33,342 nucleotides of DNA from Nitrososphaerota archaeon (GCA_016190055.1 JACPRH010000020.1:1-33342); one strand, 5' to 3'; counted from the first letter of the stretch, positions 1-9,534 are shown. Numbers and translations are program-made. Notes: generated by a model not told the origin, from the sequence alone.

Positions 1-2126
1 GTTTGTGCGGGTGCGTTTGAGGTGATTGTTGTTGTTTTGGGTGCTAGGGTTGAGGTTACTGTTGTTGCTGATGCGGTGGTGATTGTCTGGGTGGTTGCTG
101 AGGTGATTGTTGTGGCTGAGGTTGTTGTTACGGTGGCTGTTGTTGCGGTTGTGGTTGTGGATATGGATGTAGTTGTGGAGATAGATGTGGTTGTAACGGT
201 GCTTGCTCCAGAGGCTTTACCACTTAGGCCGATGCCTACGAGGGTTCCCGGTAGGTTCGGGGCGCTTCCTGGTAGTCCTGCTGCCTGGTTTACCCATCCG
301 GTGGCTGCTGCTGCGCCGACTACTGCGAATATCATGGAGTTACCGGCTTTGTCTTTGCCTACTGTCGCGCCTACTACCATGCCTGATCCGAGGTTCATTT
401 GACGCAGAACTGTGCCTGTTTTCTCATCGAAGAGTCTCAAGATGCCGTCTGTGCTTGGCCATACTATCACGCCTCCTGTGACCGCGGGGAATGCGCGCTG
501 TGCACTGGGTGCGTAGAAGTATGTCCATTTTATCTGTCCAGTCAATAGGTCCCTAGCGACTAGAGAGGTGTTTGTTTGGAGGAAGGGTCGCTGTGCAGCT
601 GGGACTCTGATGTTGACCCAGCTGGTCGGCTGGCCGAGGACGACGGGTGCGGTCCAGACGTACGACGGGTCGTTGCTTGCGTGGTGGAATATTACGCCGT
701 CATGATATGCTAGCTCTGAGCTGAAGTATCCGTGAAGGGTACCTGGATTGAATATTATTGGTCTGTCTTCAGGGTATGCGGGCCACGGTTTTGTAAGATC
801 CTCGTATTTTAATGGGTTGGTGAGGTTGTACCTCTTGTACTGGGGTTGTGTGCCGATTTTTGGATCAGGGCTGGACATAGCGTCCACCATTTGAAGGGGT
901 TTGCCGGTCTTCGCGTCTATTACGTAGTAGATGCCTTCTTTGCAGCCTTTGACGTAAACCTTGCCAAGCGTCGGATGGTCTATCAGCATGCCGCTCCAGT
1001 TGCAGTCAAAGTCATACGGATCATGTGGGAAGGGTTGTAGCCACCAGACACGTTTGCCTTGGTTCATGTCGATAGCCATGATGGTGCTGCCGTAGAGGTT
1101 TGGCCCGGGTCTCAATGATGTGTTTGTGTAGGGGCTCTGGTTGCCTGTGTTTATGTAAACGAGTCCCGTATCGTCATCTATTACTGCTTGACCCCAGTTG
1201 GCGGATACGCCGTTCGCCCAGTTTGGTGGTTGTCCGGGTACTGCCTGCCAGTCATATTCGAGTCCTATTAGATTCTTCGTTCTGACTTCGCTGCAAGGGA
1301 TGTTCTGGAAGTAGCCGATATCGCACTCTTGTAGAGCCCAATCCTTCACTGAGACATCCTGCGGAGGCTGGTTAAAGACTCTCCACACAATTTTTTGCGT
1401 GGTCATGTCGATGCCCATTATGAAGTTCCGTCCCACTTGGTTGTTGCCACCTCCGTTACCGATCATGGCGTAGATGAACAGGTTGCCTTTGTCATAGGTT
1501 CCGATGTTGTTCAGGTTGGCTCCGGCGCCCGCGCCGTAGTTGTAGACGTTTCCTGGGACGTTGAGGCATAGGTCGTTCACCCTGAACTTCTCTTTTCCAG
1601 TATTGAGATCTACACCGAAGAAGTCACAGGCTAGCCCTGGGGCGAGAACCGCGTTTTGAGCTGCCCAGTAGCTGATGCCGTGCAGATGACCAGCGCCGAG
1701 GTTTACGGGTAGTCTATTTTTAACAGCTGTAAGGTTGACGGTGTAGTCGTATGTCCAGAGCTGCTTACCAGTTGCTGCGTCTACTCCGTAGACTTTGCGG
1801 AAGTTCGTGACTATGGACACTATGCCGTTCTTAACTATAGGGGGGGTGTTAACACCTTCAGTTAAGGTTATGCTTGTTATGGCTGTTGGGGCTAAGGCTC
1901 TGCTGCCGACGGGGAAGAGCCATTTCACTTCAAGATTATTGACGCTATCCTTGTTGATCTGTGTTTGCGGGCTGAAGTTTTGGGCGTACTGGCCACCGTT
2001 CACGTACTCCCAATCTTTGTTGGAGATACCTTTCTCCGCAGCAAGTGCGAGTCCAGGTGTGATTATACTTAGTGATAGTGTTGCGAGTATAGATAAGAAG
2101 ATTATTCTATATTTTATAGATAACAT
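1..2126 (-). CDS. PQQ-dependent dehydrogenase paralog A, 3'-truncated by window edge
   Basis: This is a secreted PQQ beta-propeller dehydrogenase of the methanol/alcohol dehydrogenase family, expected to oxidise an alcohol or sugar outside the membrane. I read the minus strand directly. The ATG at 2126 opens a signal peptide (MLSIKYRIIFLSILATLSLS, processed near LALAA), and about 708 codons are visible before the window ends inside the Thr-rich stalk. W-docking motifs of the form D-x-x-TGK-x-x-W recur. The active-site segment reads PHDPYDFDCNWSG with D372-F373-D374; the other seven paralogs have DYD here. After that blade A diverges most from its siblings: it lacks the Cys-x3-Cys pair seen in B and C and has its own segment around 640-850. 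Upstream lies the class II promoter shared with F, G and H. The C-terminal anchor is presumably just outside the window. The family call is firm; the substrate is unknown. Confidence 0.9.
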   Translation of the reverse strand, partial: MLSIKYRIIFLSILATLSLSIITPGLALAAEKGISNKDWEYVNGGQYAQNFSPQTQINKDSVNNLEVKWLFPVGSRALAPTAITSITLTEGVNTPPIVKNGIVSIVTNFRKVYGVDAATGKQLWTYDYTVNLTAVKNRLPVNLGAGHLHGISYWAAQNAVLAPGLACDFFGVDLNTGKEKFRVNDLCLNVPGNVYNYGAGAGANLNNIGTYDKGNLFIYAMIGNGGGNNQVGRNFIMGIDMTTQKIVWRVFNQPPQDVSVKDWALQECDIGYFQNIPCSEVRTKNLIGLEYDWQAVPGQPPNWANGVSANWGQAVIDDDTGLVYINTGNQSPYTNTSLRPGPNLYGSTIMAIDMNQGKRVWWLQPFPHDPYDFDCNWSGMLIDHPTLGKVYVKGCKEGIYYVIDAKTGKPLQMVDAMSSPDPKIGTQPQYKRYNLTNPLKYEDLTKPWPAYPEDRPIIFNPGTLHGYFSSELAYHDGVIFHHASNDPSYVWTAPVVLGQPTSWVNIRVPAAQRPFLQTNTSLVARDLLTGQIKWTYFYAPSAQRAFPAVTGGVIVWPSTDGILRLFDEKTGTVLRQMNLGSGMVVGATVGKDKAGNSMIFAVVGAAAATGWVNQAAGLPGSAPNLPGTLVGIGLSGKASGASTVTTTSISTTTSISTTTTATTATVTTTSATTITSATTQTITTASATTVTSTLAPKTTTITSNAPAQ

Positions 2127-2150
2127 TAACTGTATTCCTTTTCATAGTCA

Positions 2151-2185
2151 GATATAAATTGTGGTAAGATAGTCACCATACGACC
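2151..2185 (-). promoter_or_regulatory. Class II promoter of paralog A: TATA box plus 23-bp dyad element
   Basis: On the minus strand the element at 2185-2163 reads GGTCGTATGG-TGA-CTATCTTACC. It is followed about 4 nt later by the TATA-like box TTTATATC (2158-2151), centred roughly 28 nt from the ATG at 2126. Paralogs F, G and H carry the same arrangement. A is the most divergent copy within the central part of the element. The position just upstream of the TATA box suits an archaeal activator or repressor site. Confidence 0.7.
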
Positions 2186-2327
2186 AATGTTCTCTCCAGA
2201 AAAGAAAAAATCGTAAAGAAAGATGTTATCACAAGCCTCAAGGAAATATGACTATTAACGACCATCTAAAGAGCTTCAAATCTTTCTCATAACGAACTAG
2301 AAGATAATGAAAATGAAATATCTATCC

Positions 2328-2363
2328 AAAAATGAGGGAGGAGACGATCCTTCTGGATCGTCT
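2328..2363 (-). terminator. 3' hairpin plus T-tract of paralog B
   Basis: There is a perfect 9-bp stem, AGACGATCC at 2342-2350 against GGATCGTCT at 2355-2363, with a 4-nt loop. It begins 17 nt after the stop codon of paralog B. On the minus strand the stem is followed by CTCCTCCCTCA and then TTTTT (2332-2328). The same architecture follows each of the seven complete paralogs. A terminator or 3'-end stability element is the natural reading. Confidence 0.75.
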
Positions 2364-2380
2364 ACCTTTATTTTCTTCTA

Positions 2381-4525
2381 CTACTGTTTCTTTCGTGTTG
2401 CTAGTACTGCTGCTGCGATGATGGCGATGACAGCTATTCCGATCGCTGCGTAGGTTATTGGACCTATGGTTTCTGAAGATGCTGTTGTGGTTACGGTTTG
2501 CGCGGGTGCGGTTGTGGTTACCGTAGTGGCTACTGTTGTAGCCGAGGTTGATCCTGCGGTCGTTTTCGCTGATAGCCCGAGTGCGATTATTGTTCCGGGA
2601 ACGTCGCTTTGTCCGCCTAGTCCGAAGTTTGCGGCTCCGGCTAGTCTGGTTGCGCCGATTATAGCGAATATCTTTGAGTTACCTTGAGAGTCTTTGCCGA
2701 CGGTGGGTTGAACTACGACTGGTGCTCCGACGATTATTTCGTTTATGACTTTGCCTGTTCCTTCGTCTAGGAATTTCATTGTTCCGTCAGTGAAGCCGCT
2801 GAAGACCATTCCTCCGGTGACGACTGGGGCTGCGCGCTGGTGGCTGTAGGGGAAGAACCATGCCCACTTCACTTTACCGGTTGCTATGTCTCTTGCTACT
2901 ATTGTGCTGTTAGTATTGGAAGGTCGAAGGGTGTCAAACAAGTTTCCTGAGGCGTAATTCGTTTCTCCTGGGAAGTAGCCGTATTCCCTTGTCACGGTTG
3001 CCTGTAAGGCGTCCTCGTGGAGGTAGTATGTTTGCGTCACTGGGTTTATGGCTCTGTCTGCTGCGAATATTCCGTTATACCAGTCGGGATATACTGTACA
3101 TGGGAGGGTGCAGAATTTGCCCGGCTCACCCACATTCTTGGCCGGGTAGCTGATCCAGTTCCACTCCCTCATGTCGTAGTAGCTTCGTGGATCAGGCTCG
3201 TAGATGAGTTTGCTTGGATCGCTGGAGATCTGTCCTCTTGCATACTGGTCCTTACGGACATCAACCGTTAGCTTCGGCTTGCCTGTAGCTGCATCCATCA
3301 CGAAGTATCGTCCTTCCTTGCAACCGTAAATGTAGACCTTACCTAGCGTCGGGTTCTCCGTTAAAAGTCCACTCCAGTTGCAGTCATAATCATACGGATC
3401 ATGCGGGAACGGCTGTAGCCACCAGACACGCTTGCCTGCATTAAGATCGATTGCCATGATTGTGCTTCCGAAGAGTCTTGGCCCGGGTGCTAATGTCATG
3501 TTTGAGTACGGTCCTTGGTTGCCGGTCTGTGTGTACATTAGTCCTGTGTCCTCATCTACTACTGGTTGACCCCAGTTAGCTGTTACTCCGCCGTACCAGC
3601 CGATTGGTTGGTTGGGGAGCGCGAAGTCCCATTCGAGTCCTGCGCGGTTAGCAGCTAATGCTTCTGTACAGGGTATGTCTCTGAAGTAGCCGCTGCTGCA
3701 CTCATTGATCGCCCAGTCCTTGACTGGTTGATCCTGCGGTGGAGAGCTATATACTCGCCACAAGATTTGGTTGGGCGCATCCATGCTTATGCCCATGGTG
3801 ACGTGTCTTGAGTCACGGGGTGTGACCTGAGCTACGTTGCTGTGGATTCTGCTTGGGAAAACAACGATGAATTGTCGGCCCTTCTCATAGGTTCCGATGA
3901 CAGCGCTGTTGGCTAGACTTGGACGGTATAAACCGAGGTTTCCAGGAACATCTAAGCATAGGTCTTTGACCCAGAACTTTTGTTTCCCGGTCTTTGCATC
4001 TACGCCGTAAAAGTCACAGGCTAGACCGTAGGAGAGGAGTGCGTCTCCGGACTCCCAGTATCTGAAGCCGTGGTCGTGTATGATGCCGCCCATTTCCACC
4101 GGTAGTTTCTTGCGTACATCACTGAAGTTGAGTACGTAGTCATAGGTCCATTTCTGTTTGCCTGTTGCGCCGTCAATAGCATACATTCTGCCCCAGTTGC
4201 TGTTGACGTAGACTGTTCCATCTCTAACAACTGGTGGGGTGGTTGTGCCCTCAGTGAACCCTTGTATTGCTTGCATGCCTGCTGGCGCTAACGCTTTGCT
4301 GCCCAGAGGGAAGAGCCACTTCACCTCAAGGTTGCCAACGTTGTCCTTGTTGATCTGCGTCTGTGGGCTATAGTTCCAAGCCCAAGAGTTTCCGTTGACG
4401 TACTGCCAGTCCTTATCGTTATTGGCTAGGGGGGCTGCGAATGCGAGTGTTGGTGTGAATGTGCTGAATGCGAGTATTACGAGTATAGACAGTAGAGTTA
4501 CTTGATAATAATTACTATTCTTCAT
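2381..4525 (-). CDS. PQQ-dependent dehydrogenase paralog B, surface-anchored
   Basis: A 714-aa extracytoplasmic quinoprotein dehydrogenase. Residues 1-30 form a signal peptide (cleavage near LAFA/AP). About 40-645 is a PQQ propeller with repeated TGK-x-x-W blade motifs, for example TGKQKW at 121-126 and TGKVKW at 549-554. T334-G335-N336 lies where the family has its metal-binding Asn. PHDPY leads into D379-Y380-D381: in methanol dehydrogenases the first Asp is the catalytic base, and the second marks lanthanide-type enzymes. A Thr/Ser stalk spans about 655-685, a membrane helix about 691-709, and the tail is TRKKQ. Cysteines at 170, 190, 276, 286, 382 and 402, and the pair C472/C476, could form disulfides. 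The gene is monocistronic, with its own TTTATATAAA promoter and hairpin terminator. Substrate and electron acceptor cannot be read from the sequence. Confidence 0.93.
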   Translation of the reverse strand: MKNSNYYQVTLLSILVILAFSTFTPTLAFAAPLANNDKDWQYVNGNSWAWNYSPQTQINKDNVGNLEVKWLFPLGSKALAPAGMQAIQGFTEGTTTPPVVRDGTVYVNSNWGRMYAIDGATGKQKWTYDYVLNFSDVRKKLPVEMGGIIHDHGFRYWESGDALLSYGLACDFYGVDAKTGKQKFWVKDLCLDVPGNLGLYRPSLANSAVIGTYEKGRQFIVVFPSRIHSNVAQVTPRDSRHVTMGISMDAPNQILWRVYSSPPQDQPVKDWAINECSSGYFRDIPCTEALAANRAGLEWDFALPNQPIGWYGGVTANWGQPVVDEDTGLMYTQTGNQGPYSNMTLAPGPRLFGSTIMAIDLNAGKRVWWLQPFPHDPYDYDCNWSGLLTENPTLGKVYIYGCKEGRYFVMDAATGKPKLTVDVRKDQYARGQISSDPSKLIYEPDPRSYYDMREWNWISYPAKNVGEPGKFCTLPCTVYPDWYNGIFAADRAINPVTQTYYLHEDALQATVTREYGYFPGETNYASGNLFDTLRPSNTNSTIVARDIATGKVKWAWFFPYSHQRAAPVVTGGMVFSGFTDGTMKFLDEGTGKVINEIIVGAPVVVQPTVGKDSQGNSKIFAIIGATRLAGAANFGLGGQSDVPGTIIALGLSAKTTAGSTSATTVATTVTTTAPAQTVTTTASSETIGPITYAAIGIAVIAIIAAAVLATRKKQ

Positions 4526-4554
4526 AAGTTATTTCGGAGATATTGTAACCATTG

Positions 4555-4564
4555 TTTATATAAA
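4555..4564 (-). promoter_or_regulatory. Class I TATA box of paralog B; rest of the 4565-4869 gap unassigned
   Basis: The self-complementary box TTTATATAAA, preceded on the minus strand by TAAAG, is centred about 34 nt upstream of the ATG at 4525. The same box stands at the same distance before paralogs C, D and E. This spacing predicts a leader of only about 5-10 nt. In the remaining 305 bases up to the terminator of paralog C I see no gene and no clear repeat. Confidence 0.75.
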
Positions 4565-4869
4565 CTTTACGAAGAAGTATATACCACATGTTTGACCTTT
4601 CACAGTAAAAATTTGAGACATATCTGTGCATCGCTGTCTATAATTGACAGAATCTGGGTTCTTTCGAAAACTGCGAGGTTGTTATCTGGCGGCGCAATGA
4701 GAAATGAGTAGAGTATTGAACGTCGGCTGCGCTTCAGAAAGGACATCGACGAATCAGTTGCACAGAGTTATCGTGAAACATATTGATGGCTAACAGTGAA
4801 TCTGATTCGGCAAGGTGCGGCTGGAGATTGTGTGAAGAACGTAAAGTTGCGAAGCGAGCTTAATTTCAT

Positions 4870-4905
4870 AAAAAGGGATGAGACGATCCTTGTTCAGGAT
4901 CGTCT
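4870..4905 (-). terminator. 3' hairpin plus T-tract of paralog C
   Basis: A 10-bp perfect stem (AGACGATCCT at 4881-4890, AGGATCGTCT at 4896-4905) with a 5-nt loop lies 12 nt after the stop codon. On the minus strand it is followed by CATCCC and TTTTT (4874-4870). The stem sequence is that of the other array terminators; the loop differs. Confidence 0.75.
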
Positions 4906-4917
4906 ACTTTTTGCCTA

Positions 4918-7104
4918 TTATTTCTTTCGCATTACTAGTACTGCTGCTGCAATCAGGGCGATGACTGCTACTCCGACTGCTGCATAGGTTACTTCTGATG
5001 GTAGTCCTGATGTCTCGGTTTGAGTGATTTGTGAGGTTACTGTTGTGGTTTGGGTTTGAGCTGGTTGTGTGGAGGTGATGGTGGTTGCGGTGGTGAGGGT
5101 TGTGGCTGAAGTGGTTACTGATGTTGTGGTTGCGGTGGTGGTTACGGTTGTGGTTTGAGCTGCAGCTGCTTTGTTTGAGAGGCCGATGGCGACTAGGGTG
5201 CCTGGTACTGTGGCTTGGCCTGCCATTCCTTCTCCGAATATTCCGGTTTTTCCGGTGATTGCGAATATTTTCTGGTTTCCGTCAGTGTCTTTGCCTGTTG
5301 TGAGACCGACGGCTGTTGGTGCACCTATTGGCATTTCATGGAGGAGTTTGCCGGTGTCTTTGTCTAGGAAGCGTATGTAGTTGTCTGTGAAGCCTGTGAA
5401 GACCATGCCTCCAGATACTACCATTGCTGCGCGTTGCTGGCTGTATTTGTAGAACCAGGTCCAGGCTTGTTTGCCTGTGGCTAGGTCTCTTGCTACGATG
5501 GTAGTGTTGGTTATGGGGTAGCTTTTGGTTGTGAATAGGTTTCCTCCTCCTTCCCAAGAGAATTCTCTGAGTACTGTTACCTGTAGGGCGCCTTCGTAGA
5601 GGATGATTCTTTGTCCTTCAGGATCGAAGGACATGTCAGTGTTGAAGATTCCGTTTAACCAGTTGGGATAGACATCACATGGCAGAGTGCAGTGCTCACC
5701 TTTCTCACCGGGTTGCTTGGCTGGGTAGCTGATCCAGTTCCACTCTCTTAGGTCGTGGAAGCTCTTAGGGTCAGGTGAGTAGGCCTTGATACTTAACGTA
5801 GAGATCTGTCCTCTTGCTAGCTGGTCATCTCTTACATCAACCTTGTACTTTGGCTTGCCTGTAGCTGCATCCATGACATAGAATATGCCTTCCTTGCAGC
5901 CTTTGACGTAGACTTTGCCGAGCGTTGGGTTATCGATCAGCATGCCGCTCCAGTTGCAGTCATAGTCATATGGATCGTGCGGGAATGGTTGTAGCCACCA
6001 GACTCTCTTTCCAGCATTCATGTCAATAGCCATGATTGTGCTGCCGTAAAGTCTTGGTCCTGGTGCGTAGGTCATGTTTGAGTAGGGTCCTTGGTTGCCT
6101 GTTTGAGTGTATAGGATGCCTGTGTCCTCGTCTACTACTGGTTGACCCCAGTTTGAGGTTACACCAGCGTATTTGCTTGGCGCTTGGTCTGGTAGTGACC
6201 AGTCCCATTCAAGTCCTGCTTTGTTTACTGCGGCTACTTCGCTGCATGGGATGTCTCTGAAGAAGCCTACGTTGCATTCCTGTAGAGCCCAGTCTTTAGT
6301 AGGCTTGTCTTGCGGTGGGAAGCTGAAGACGCGCCACTGGATGTTGTAGGGTGCATCCATGCTTACGCCTATAGTGACGTGTCTTGCGTCGCCGGCTGCG
6401 ACTTGGGCTATATTGCTGTGGATTCTGCCTGGGAGTACTATTATGAACTGCTTGCCTTTCTCGTAGGTGCTGATGCCTGCTGAGGCTCTATTGAGAAAGT
6501 AGGCTTGGTATGGATAGAGGTTTCCCGGTACTTCTTTGCAGAGATCGTTGACCTTGAACTTCTCTTTTCCTGTCTTTGCATCTACTGCGTAGATGTCGCA
6601 GGCGAGTCCTAGGTCTAGAATTGCGTCGCCCGCTTCCCAGTATCTAAAGCCATGAGAGTGTCTCAGGAATGAGATGTCTACGGGTAGACGCTCCTTTGCA
6701 GCAGCAATGTCTACGGTGTATTGGTATGACCATAGCTGTTTGCCGCTTTTCGCGTCTATGCCGAGTATGGCTTTGTACGGGGTTAGGACGTACACTATCC
6801 CGTTTCGAACTATTGGTGGAGCAGTAGATCCCTCATCAGAGGTAAGCCCCCTCAAGGCCTGCGGGACTTGAGATGCGCTTCCTATAGGGAAGATCCACTT
6901 CACCTCAAGATTCTGCACGTTGTCCTTGTTGATCTGGTTCTGTGGGCTATAGTTCCATGCCCAGGTGTTTCCGTTGACATTCATCCAGTCCTTGCCGTTG
7001 TCTCCAAGTGGTGCTGCGAAAGCTAGTGTAGGTGCGAATGTGCCGAATGCTAGGATTGCTAGCAATGGCAATATGGTTAGTCGATAATTACTACTATTCT
7101 TCAT
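4918..7104 (-). CDS. PQQ-dependent dehydrogenase paralog C, surface-anchored
   Basis: A 728-aa paralog. The signal peptide occupies residues 1-31 (MKNSSNYRL start, cleavage near LAFA/AP). The propeller runs from about 40 to 650, with TGN at about 335-337 and the catalytic segment PHDPY then D380-Y381-D382. The CTLPC cysteine pair follows the REWNW segment. The stalk after about residue 655 is almost entirely Thr, Val, Ser, Ala and Gln. It leads to a hydrophobic helix (TYAAVGVAVIALIAAAVLV) and ends MRKK. The ATG at 7104 is supported by the class I TATA box 34 nt upstream. Signal peptide and promoter are close to those of D, and the intergenic regions C-D and D-E are homologous, so C, D and E probably arose by successive tandem duplication. 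The physiological substrate is unknown. Confidence 0.93.
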   Translation of the reverse strand: MKNSSNYRLTILPLLAILAFGTFAPTLAFAAPLGDNGKDWMNVNGNTWAWNYSPQNQINKDNVQNLEVKWIFPIGSASQVPQALRGLTSDEGSTAPPIVRNGIVYVLTPYKAILGIDAKSGKQLWSYQYTVDIAAAKERLPVDISFLRHSHGFRYWEAGDAILDLGLACDIYAVDAKTGKEKFKVNDLCKEVPGNLYPYQAYFLNRASAGISTYEKGKQFIIVLPGRIHSNIAQVAAGDARHVTIGVSMDAPYNIQWRVFSFPPQDKPTKDWALQECNVGFFRDIPCSEVAAVNKAGLEWDWSLPDQAPSKYAGVTSNWGQPVVDEDTGILYTQTGNQGPYSNMTYAPGPRLYGSTIMAIDMNAGKRVWWLQPFPHDPYDYDCNWSGMLIDNPTLGKVYVKGCKEGIFYVMDAATGKPKYKVDVRDDQLARGQISTLSIKAYSPDPKSFHDLREWNWISYPAKQPGEKGEHCTLPCDVYPNWLNGIFNTDMSFDPEGQRIILYEGALQVTVLREFSWEGGGNLFTTKSYPITNTTIVARDLATGKQAWTWFYKYSQQRAAMVVSGGMVFTGFTDNYIRFLDKDTGKLLHEMPIGAPTAVGLTTGKDTDGNQKIFAITGKTGIFGEGMAGQATVPGTLVAIGLSNKAAAAQTTTVTTTATTTSVTTSATTLTTATTITSTQPAQTQTTTVTSQITQTETSGLPSEVTYAAVGVAVIALIAAAVLVMRKK

Positions 7105-7133
7105 AATTATTTTCGATTACTATGCGCGTCATT

Positions 7134-7176
7134 TTTATATAAACTTTATGAGAATGTGTTATCTAATTCTTAGATA
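7134..7176 (-). promoter_or_regulatory. Class I promoter of paralog C with upstream inverted repeat
   Basis: The TATA box TTTATATAAA lies at 7134-7143, centred 34 nt from the ATG. Upstream of it on the minus strand, at 7160-7176, is a perfect 7-bp inverted repeat with a 3-nt spacer (TATCTAA-TTC-TTAGATA on the plus strand). Paralog D has the same dyad with one mismatch. It is a candidate operator for the class I genes. Confidence 0.6.
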
Positions 7177-7282
7177 TAATGTGTAAGAAATTGGGATGTA
7201 CTTCTAAATCACTACTGTGAGTGGATAAATCTCAGATCCAACTGGGCACCGCGGTGTCCCGACTAGGATCGAACTTGTGCAT

Positions 7283-7318
7283 AAAAATGGGAGGAGACGA
7301 TCCTTCAATGGATCGTCT
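7283..7318 (-). terminator. 3' hairpin plus T-tract of paralog D
   Basis: The stem AGACGATCC (7295-7303) pairs with GGATCGTCT (7310-7318) around a 6-nt loop, 11 nt after the stop codon. On the minus strand it is followed by CCTCCCA and TTTTT. Confidence 0.75.
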
Positions 7319-7329
7319 TTCTATGTTGA

Positions 7330-9462
7330 TTACTTCTTTTTCATTACTAGTACTGCTGCTGCTATGATTGCGATTACTGCGACTGCGACTGCGGCGTAGG
7401 TTATTTCGGCTGGAAGACCGCTTGTTCCTGTGACTGACTGAGTGGTTGTGACCGCCTGAGTGGTGGTGATTGTAGTACTGGTTGTGACTGTTGTGACCTT
7501 GCCTTCAACGGCCGGTGTCTCCCTTAGTCCTACGGCGATGAGTGTTCCAGGTATCTGCGGCCCGGGATCTCCGTACTGTGGTCCTACTGAGATAGATGTA
7601 GATCCGACTACTGCGAAAATCTTTGAGTTTCCGTCTGAGTCTGCGCCTATTGTTGGCTCGACGACAACTGGCGCTCCGACATTGATCTTGGCAAGCTCTT
7701 TGCCTGTGTCTTTGTCGAAGAACTTCATTGAACCGTCTGTGAAGCCGGAGAAGACTGTGCCACCAGTTACGACCATAGATGCTCTCTGGTTGCTGAGTTG
7801 ATAGAACCAGGTCCACTTTACTTTGCCGGTGTCTAGGTCCCTTGCTACTATGGTAACATTGGCTTTTGGATATCCCTTGACCGTGAAGAGATCTACTCCC
7901 TGGATGTAGGGGCGTTCAGATAATACGTCAACTTGGAGTGCGCCTTCGTAGTAGATCAGTGTCTGGGTTTCAGGATCGTAGGACATGTCTGTCTGGAAGA
8001 TGCCGTTCTGGAAGTGTGGATATATTGATGCGGGTAGTGTGAAGTGTTCTCCTTTCTCACCGGGCTTTGTAGCGGGCCAGCTGATCCAGTTCCACTCTCT
8101 CATGTCGTGGTAGCTCTTAGGATCAGGCATGTATGCTCTGATGCCGTCAGGTGGAGGTTTGGCTGCGGCTGCGGTTACTTGTCCTCTTGCAACTTGGTCT
8201 TGAACTACATCAACCTTGTACTTCGGCTTGCCAGTAGCTGCATCCATCACGTAGAATATGCCTTCTTTGCAGCCCTTCACATACACTTTACCTAGTGTCT
8301 TGCTGTCGATGAGCATGCCGCTCCAGTTGCAGTCGTAGTCGTAAGGATCGTGCGGGAATGGTTGTAGCCACCATATGCGTTTGCCTTGGTTCAGGTCGAT
8401 AGCCATTATTGTGCTTCCGTAGAGGCGTGGTCCGGGTACTAGTGTCATGTTTGAGTATGGGCCTTGGTTGCCTGTTTGAGTGTACATGATGCCGGTGTCT
8501 TCGTCGATTACTGCTTGACCCCAGTTGGCGGTTACTCCGCCCCACATGCTTGGTTTTTCATCAGGTAGCGCGAAGTCCCATTCGAGTCCCTTCTGGTTCA
8601 CAGCGGCTACTTCGCTACAGGGAGTATCGCGGAAGAAGCCTATGCTGCATTCCTGAAGTGCCCAGTCTTTGCTGAGTTGATCTTGTGGTGGTGAGCTGAA
8701 GACTCTCCATTTGATCTGTTTGCTGTCCATGTCGATACCCATTGTGACATGGCGTGCATCCGGGGCTGAGAGGGTGCTGTGCATGTAGCCTGCTAGGACG
8801 TAGATGAACTGCTTGCCCTTCTCATAGATTCCTATGCTAGGCTCTGCGCCGGGTCGACGTGCTAGATACTTGTAGAGCGATCCAGGTACGTCTTTGCAGA
8901 GATCTTCGACGCGGAACTTCTCTTTACCGGTCTTAGCGTCAAGGCCATAGAAGTCGCAGGCTAATCCGTGGTTGATTATAGCGTCGCCGCTTTCCCAGTA
9001 CTGGAAGCCGTGCTTGTGAACGGATCCGGCGATCATTAACGGTAGCCTCTGCTTCGCCGCTTCTATGTCGATGTTGTAATCATTGGTCCATACCTGTTTG
9101 CCGGTCTTTGCATCGATGGCGTATGCCTTCATGAAGCTGGTGATGATGTAGACTATTCCGTTTCTGACGATCGGGGGTGTAGTTGTTCCCTCACCGATCC
9201 CGGCCGCTTGGATTCCTGCTGGCGCCAGAGCCTTGGATGCGAGTGGGAAGACCCATTTCACCTCTAGGTTCTGGACGTTGTTCTTGTTGATCTGGGTTTG
9301 TGGACTGTAATTCCATGCCCAGCTGTTGCCGTTAGTATTCATCCAGTCCTTGCCGTTGTCTCCGGTGGGTGCTGCGAATGCTAATGATGGTGTGAATGTG
9401 CTGAATGCCAGTATTACGAGTATAGACAGTAGAGTTAGTCGATAATTACTACTATTCTTCAT
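7330..9462 (-). CDS. PQQ-dependent dehydrogenase paralog D, surface-anchored
   Basis: A 710-aa paralog with an MKNSSNYRL-type signal peptide (about 1-31) and a propeller rich in D-x-TGK motifs. It has TGNQGPYSN and then PHDPYDYDCNWSGM at the active site near residue 375. It has the shortest stalk of the array (about 28 residues after GKVTTV) before a membrane helix and the ending VMKKK. Where C has CTLPC, D reads FTLPA, so this cysteine pair is absent. An insertion of about 10 residues (AAAAKPPPDGIRAY) is shared in form with H (AAAAVPQPNGIRAY), which suggests common ancestry or gene conversion between these copies. The gene is monocistronic, with a class I TATA box 34 nt upstream and a hairpin terminator. 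Confidence 0.93.
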   Translation of the reverse strand: MKNSSNYRLTLLSILVILAFSTFTPSLAFAAPTGDNGKDWMNTNGNSWAWNYSPQTQINKNNVQNLEVKWVFPLASKALAPAGIQAAGIGEGTTTPPIVRNGIVYIITSFMKAYAIDAKTGKQVWTNDYNIDIEAAKQRLPLMIAGSVHKHGFQYWESGDAIINHGLACDFYGLDAKTGKEKFRVEDLCKDVPGSLYKYLARRPGAEPSIGIYEKGKQFIYVLAGYMHSTLSAPDARHVTMGIDMDSKQIKWRVFSSPPQDQLSKDWALQECSIGFFRDTPCSEVAAVNQKGLEWDFALPDEKPSMWGGVTANWGQAVIDEDTGIMYTQTGNQGPYSNMTLVPGPRLYGSTIMAIDLNQGKRIWWLQPFPHDPYDYDCNWSGMLIDSKTLGKVYVKGCKEGIFYVMDAATGKPKYKVDVVQDQVARGQVTAAAAKPPPDGIRAYMPDPKSYHDMREWNWISWPATKPGEKGEHFTLPASIYPHFQNGIFQTDMSYDPETQTLIYYEGALQVDVLSERPYIQGVDLFTVKGYPKANVTIVARDLDTGKVKWTWFYQLSNQRASMVVTGGTVFSGFTDGSMKFFDKDTGKELAKINVGAPVVVEPTIGADSDGNSKIFAVVGSTSISVGPQYGDPGPQIPGTLIAVGLRETPAVEGKVTTVTTSTTITTTQAVTTTQSVTGTSGLPAEITYAAVAVAVIAIIAAAVLVMKKK

Positions 9463-9491
9463 AATTATTTTCAGGTATTATGAATAGTCTT

Positions 9492-9534
9492 TTTATATAA
9501 ACTTTATGAGTATAGGTTATCTAATTTTGAGATA
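9492..9534 (-). promoter_or_regulatory. Class I promoter of paralog D with upstream inverted repeat
   Basis: TTTATATAAA lies at 9492-9501. The upstream dyad TATCTAA-TTT-TGAGATA lies at 9518-9534 and has one mismatch relative to the paralog C version. The gap 9463-9691 aligns along most of its length with 7105-7329, so promoter, spacer and terminator were duplicated together with the gene. Confidence 0.6.

Noticed and set aside
22-402. Val-rich plus-strand open frames opposite the 3' ends of the dehydrogenase genes (also near 9762 and 17771)
   Set aside because: They are the complement of the Thr-rich stalk codons (ACN read as GTN-type codons) and have no independent coding features.
4021-4230. 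Out-of-frame minus-strand reading frames inside the dehydrogenase genes (also near 5336, 7505, 8288, 17849 and 18399)
   Set aside because: They are shadow frames of the propeller genes, repeated in parallel in the paralogs and lacking conserved protein features.
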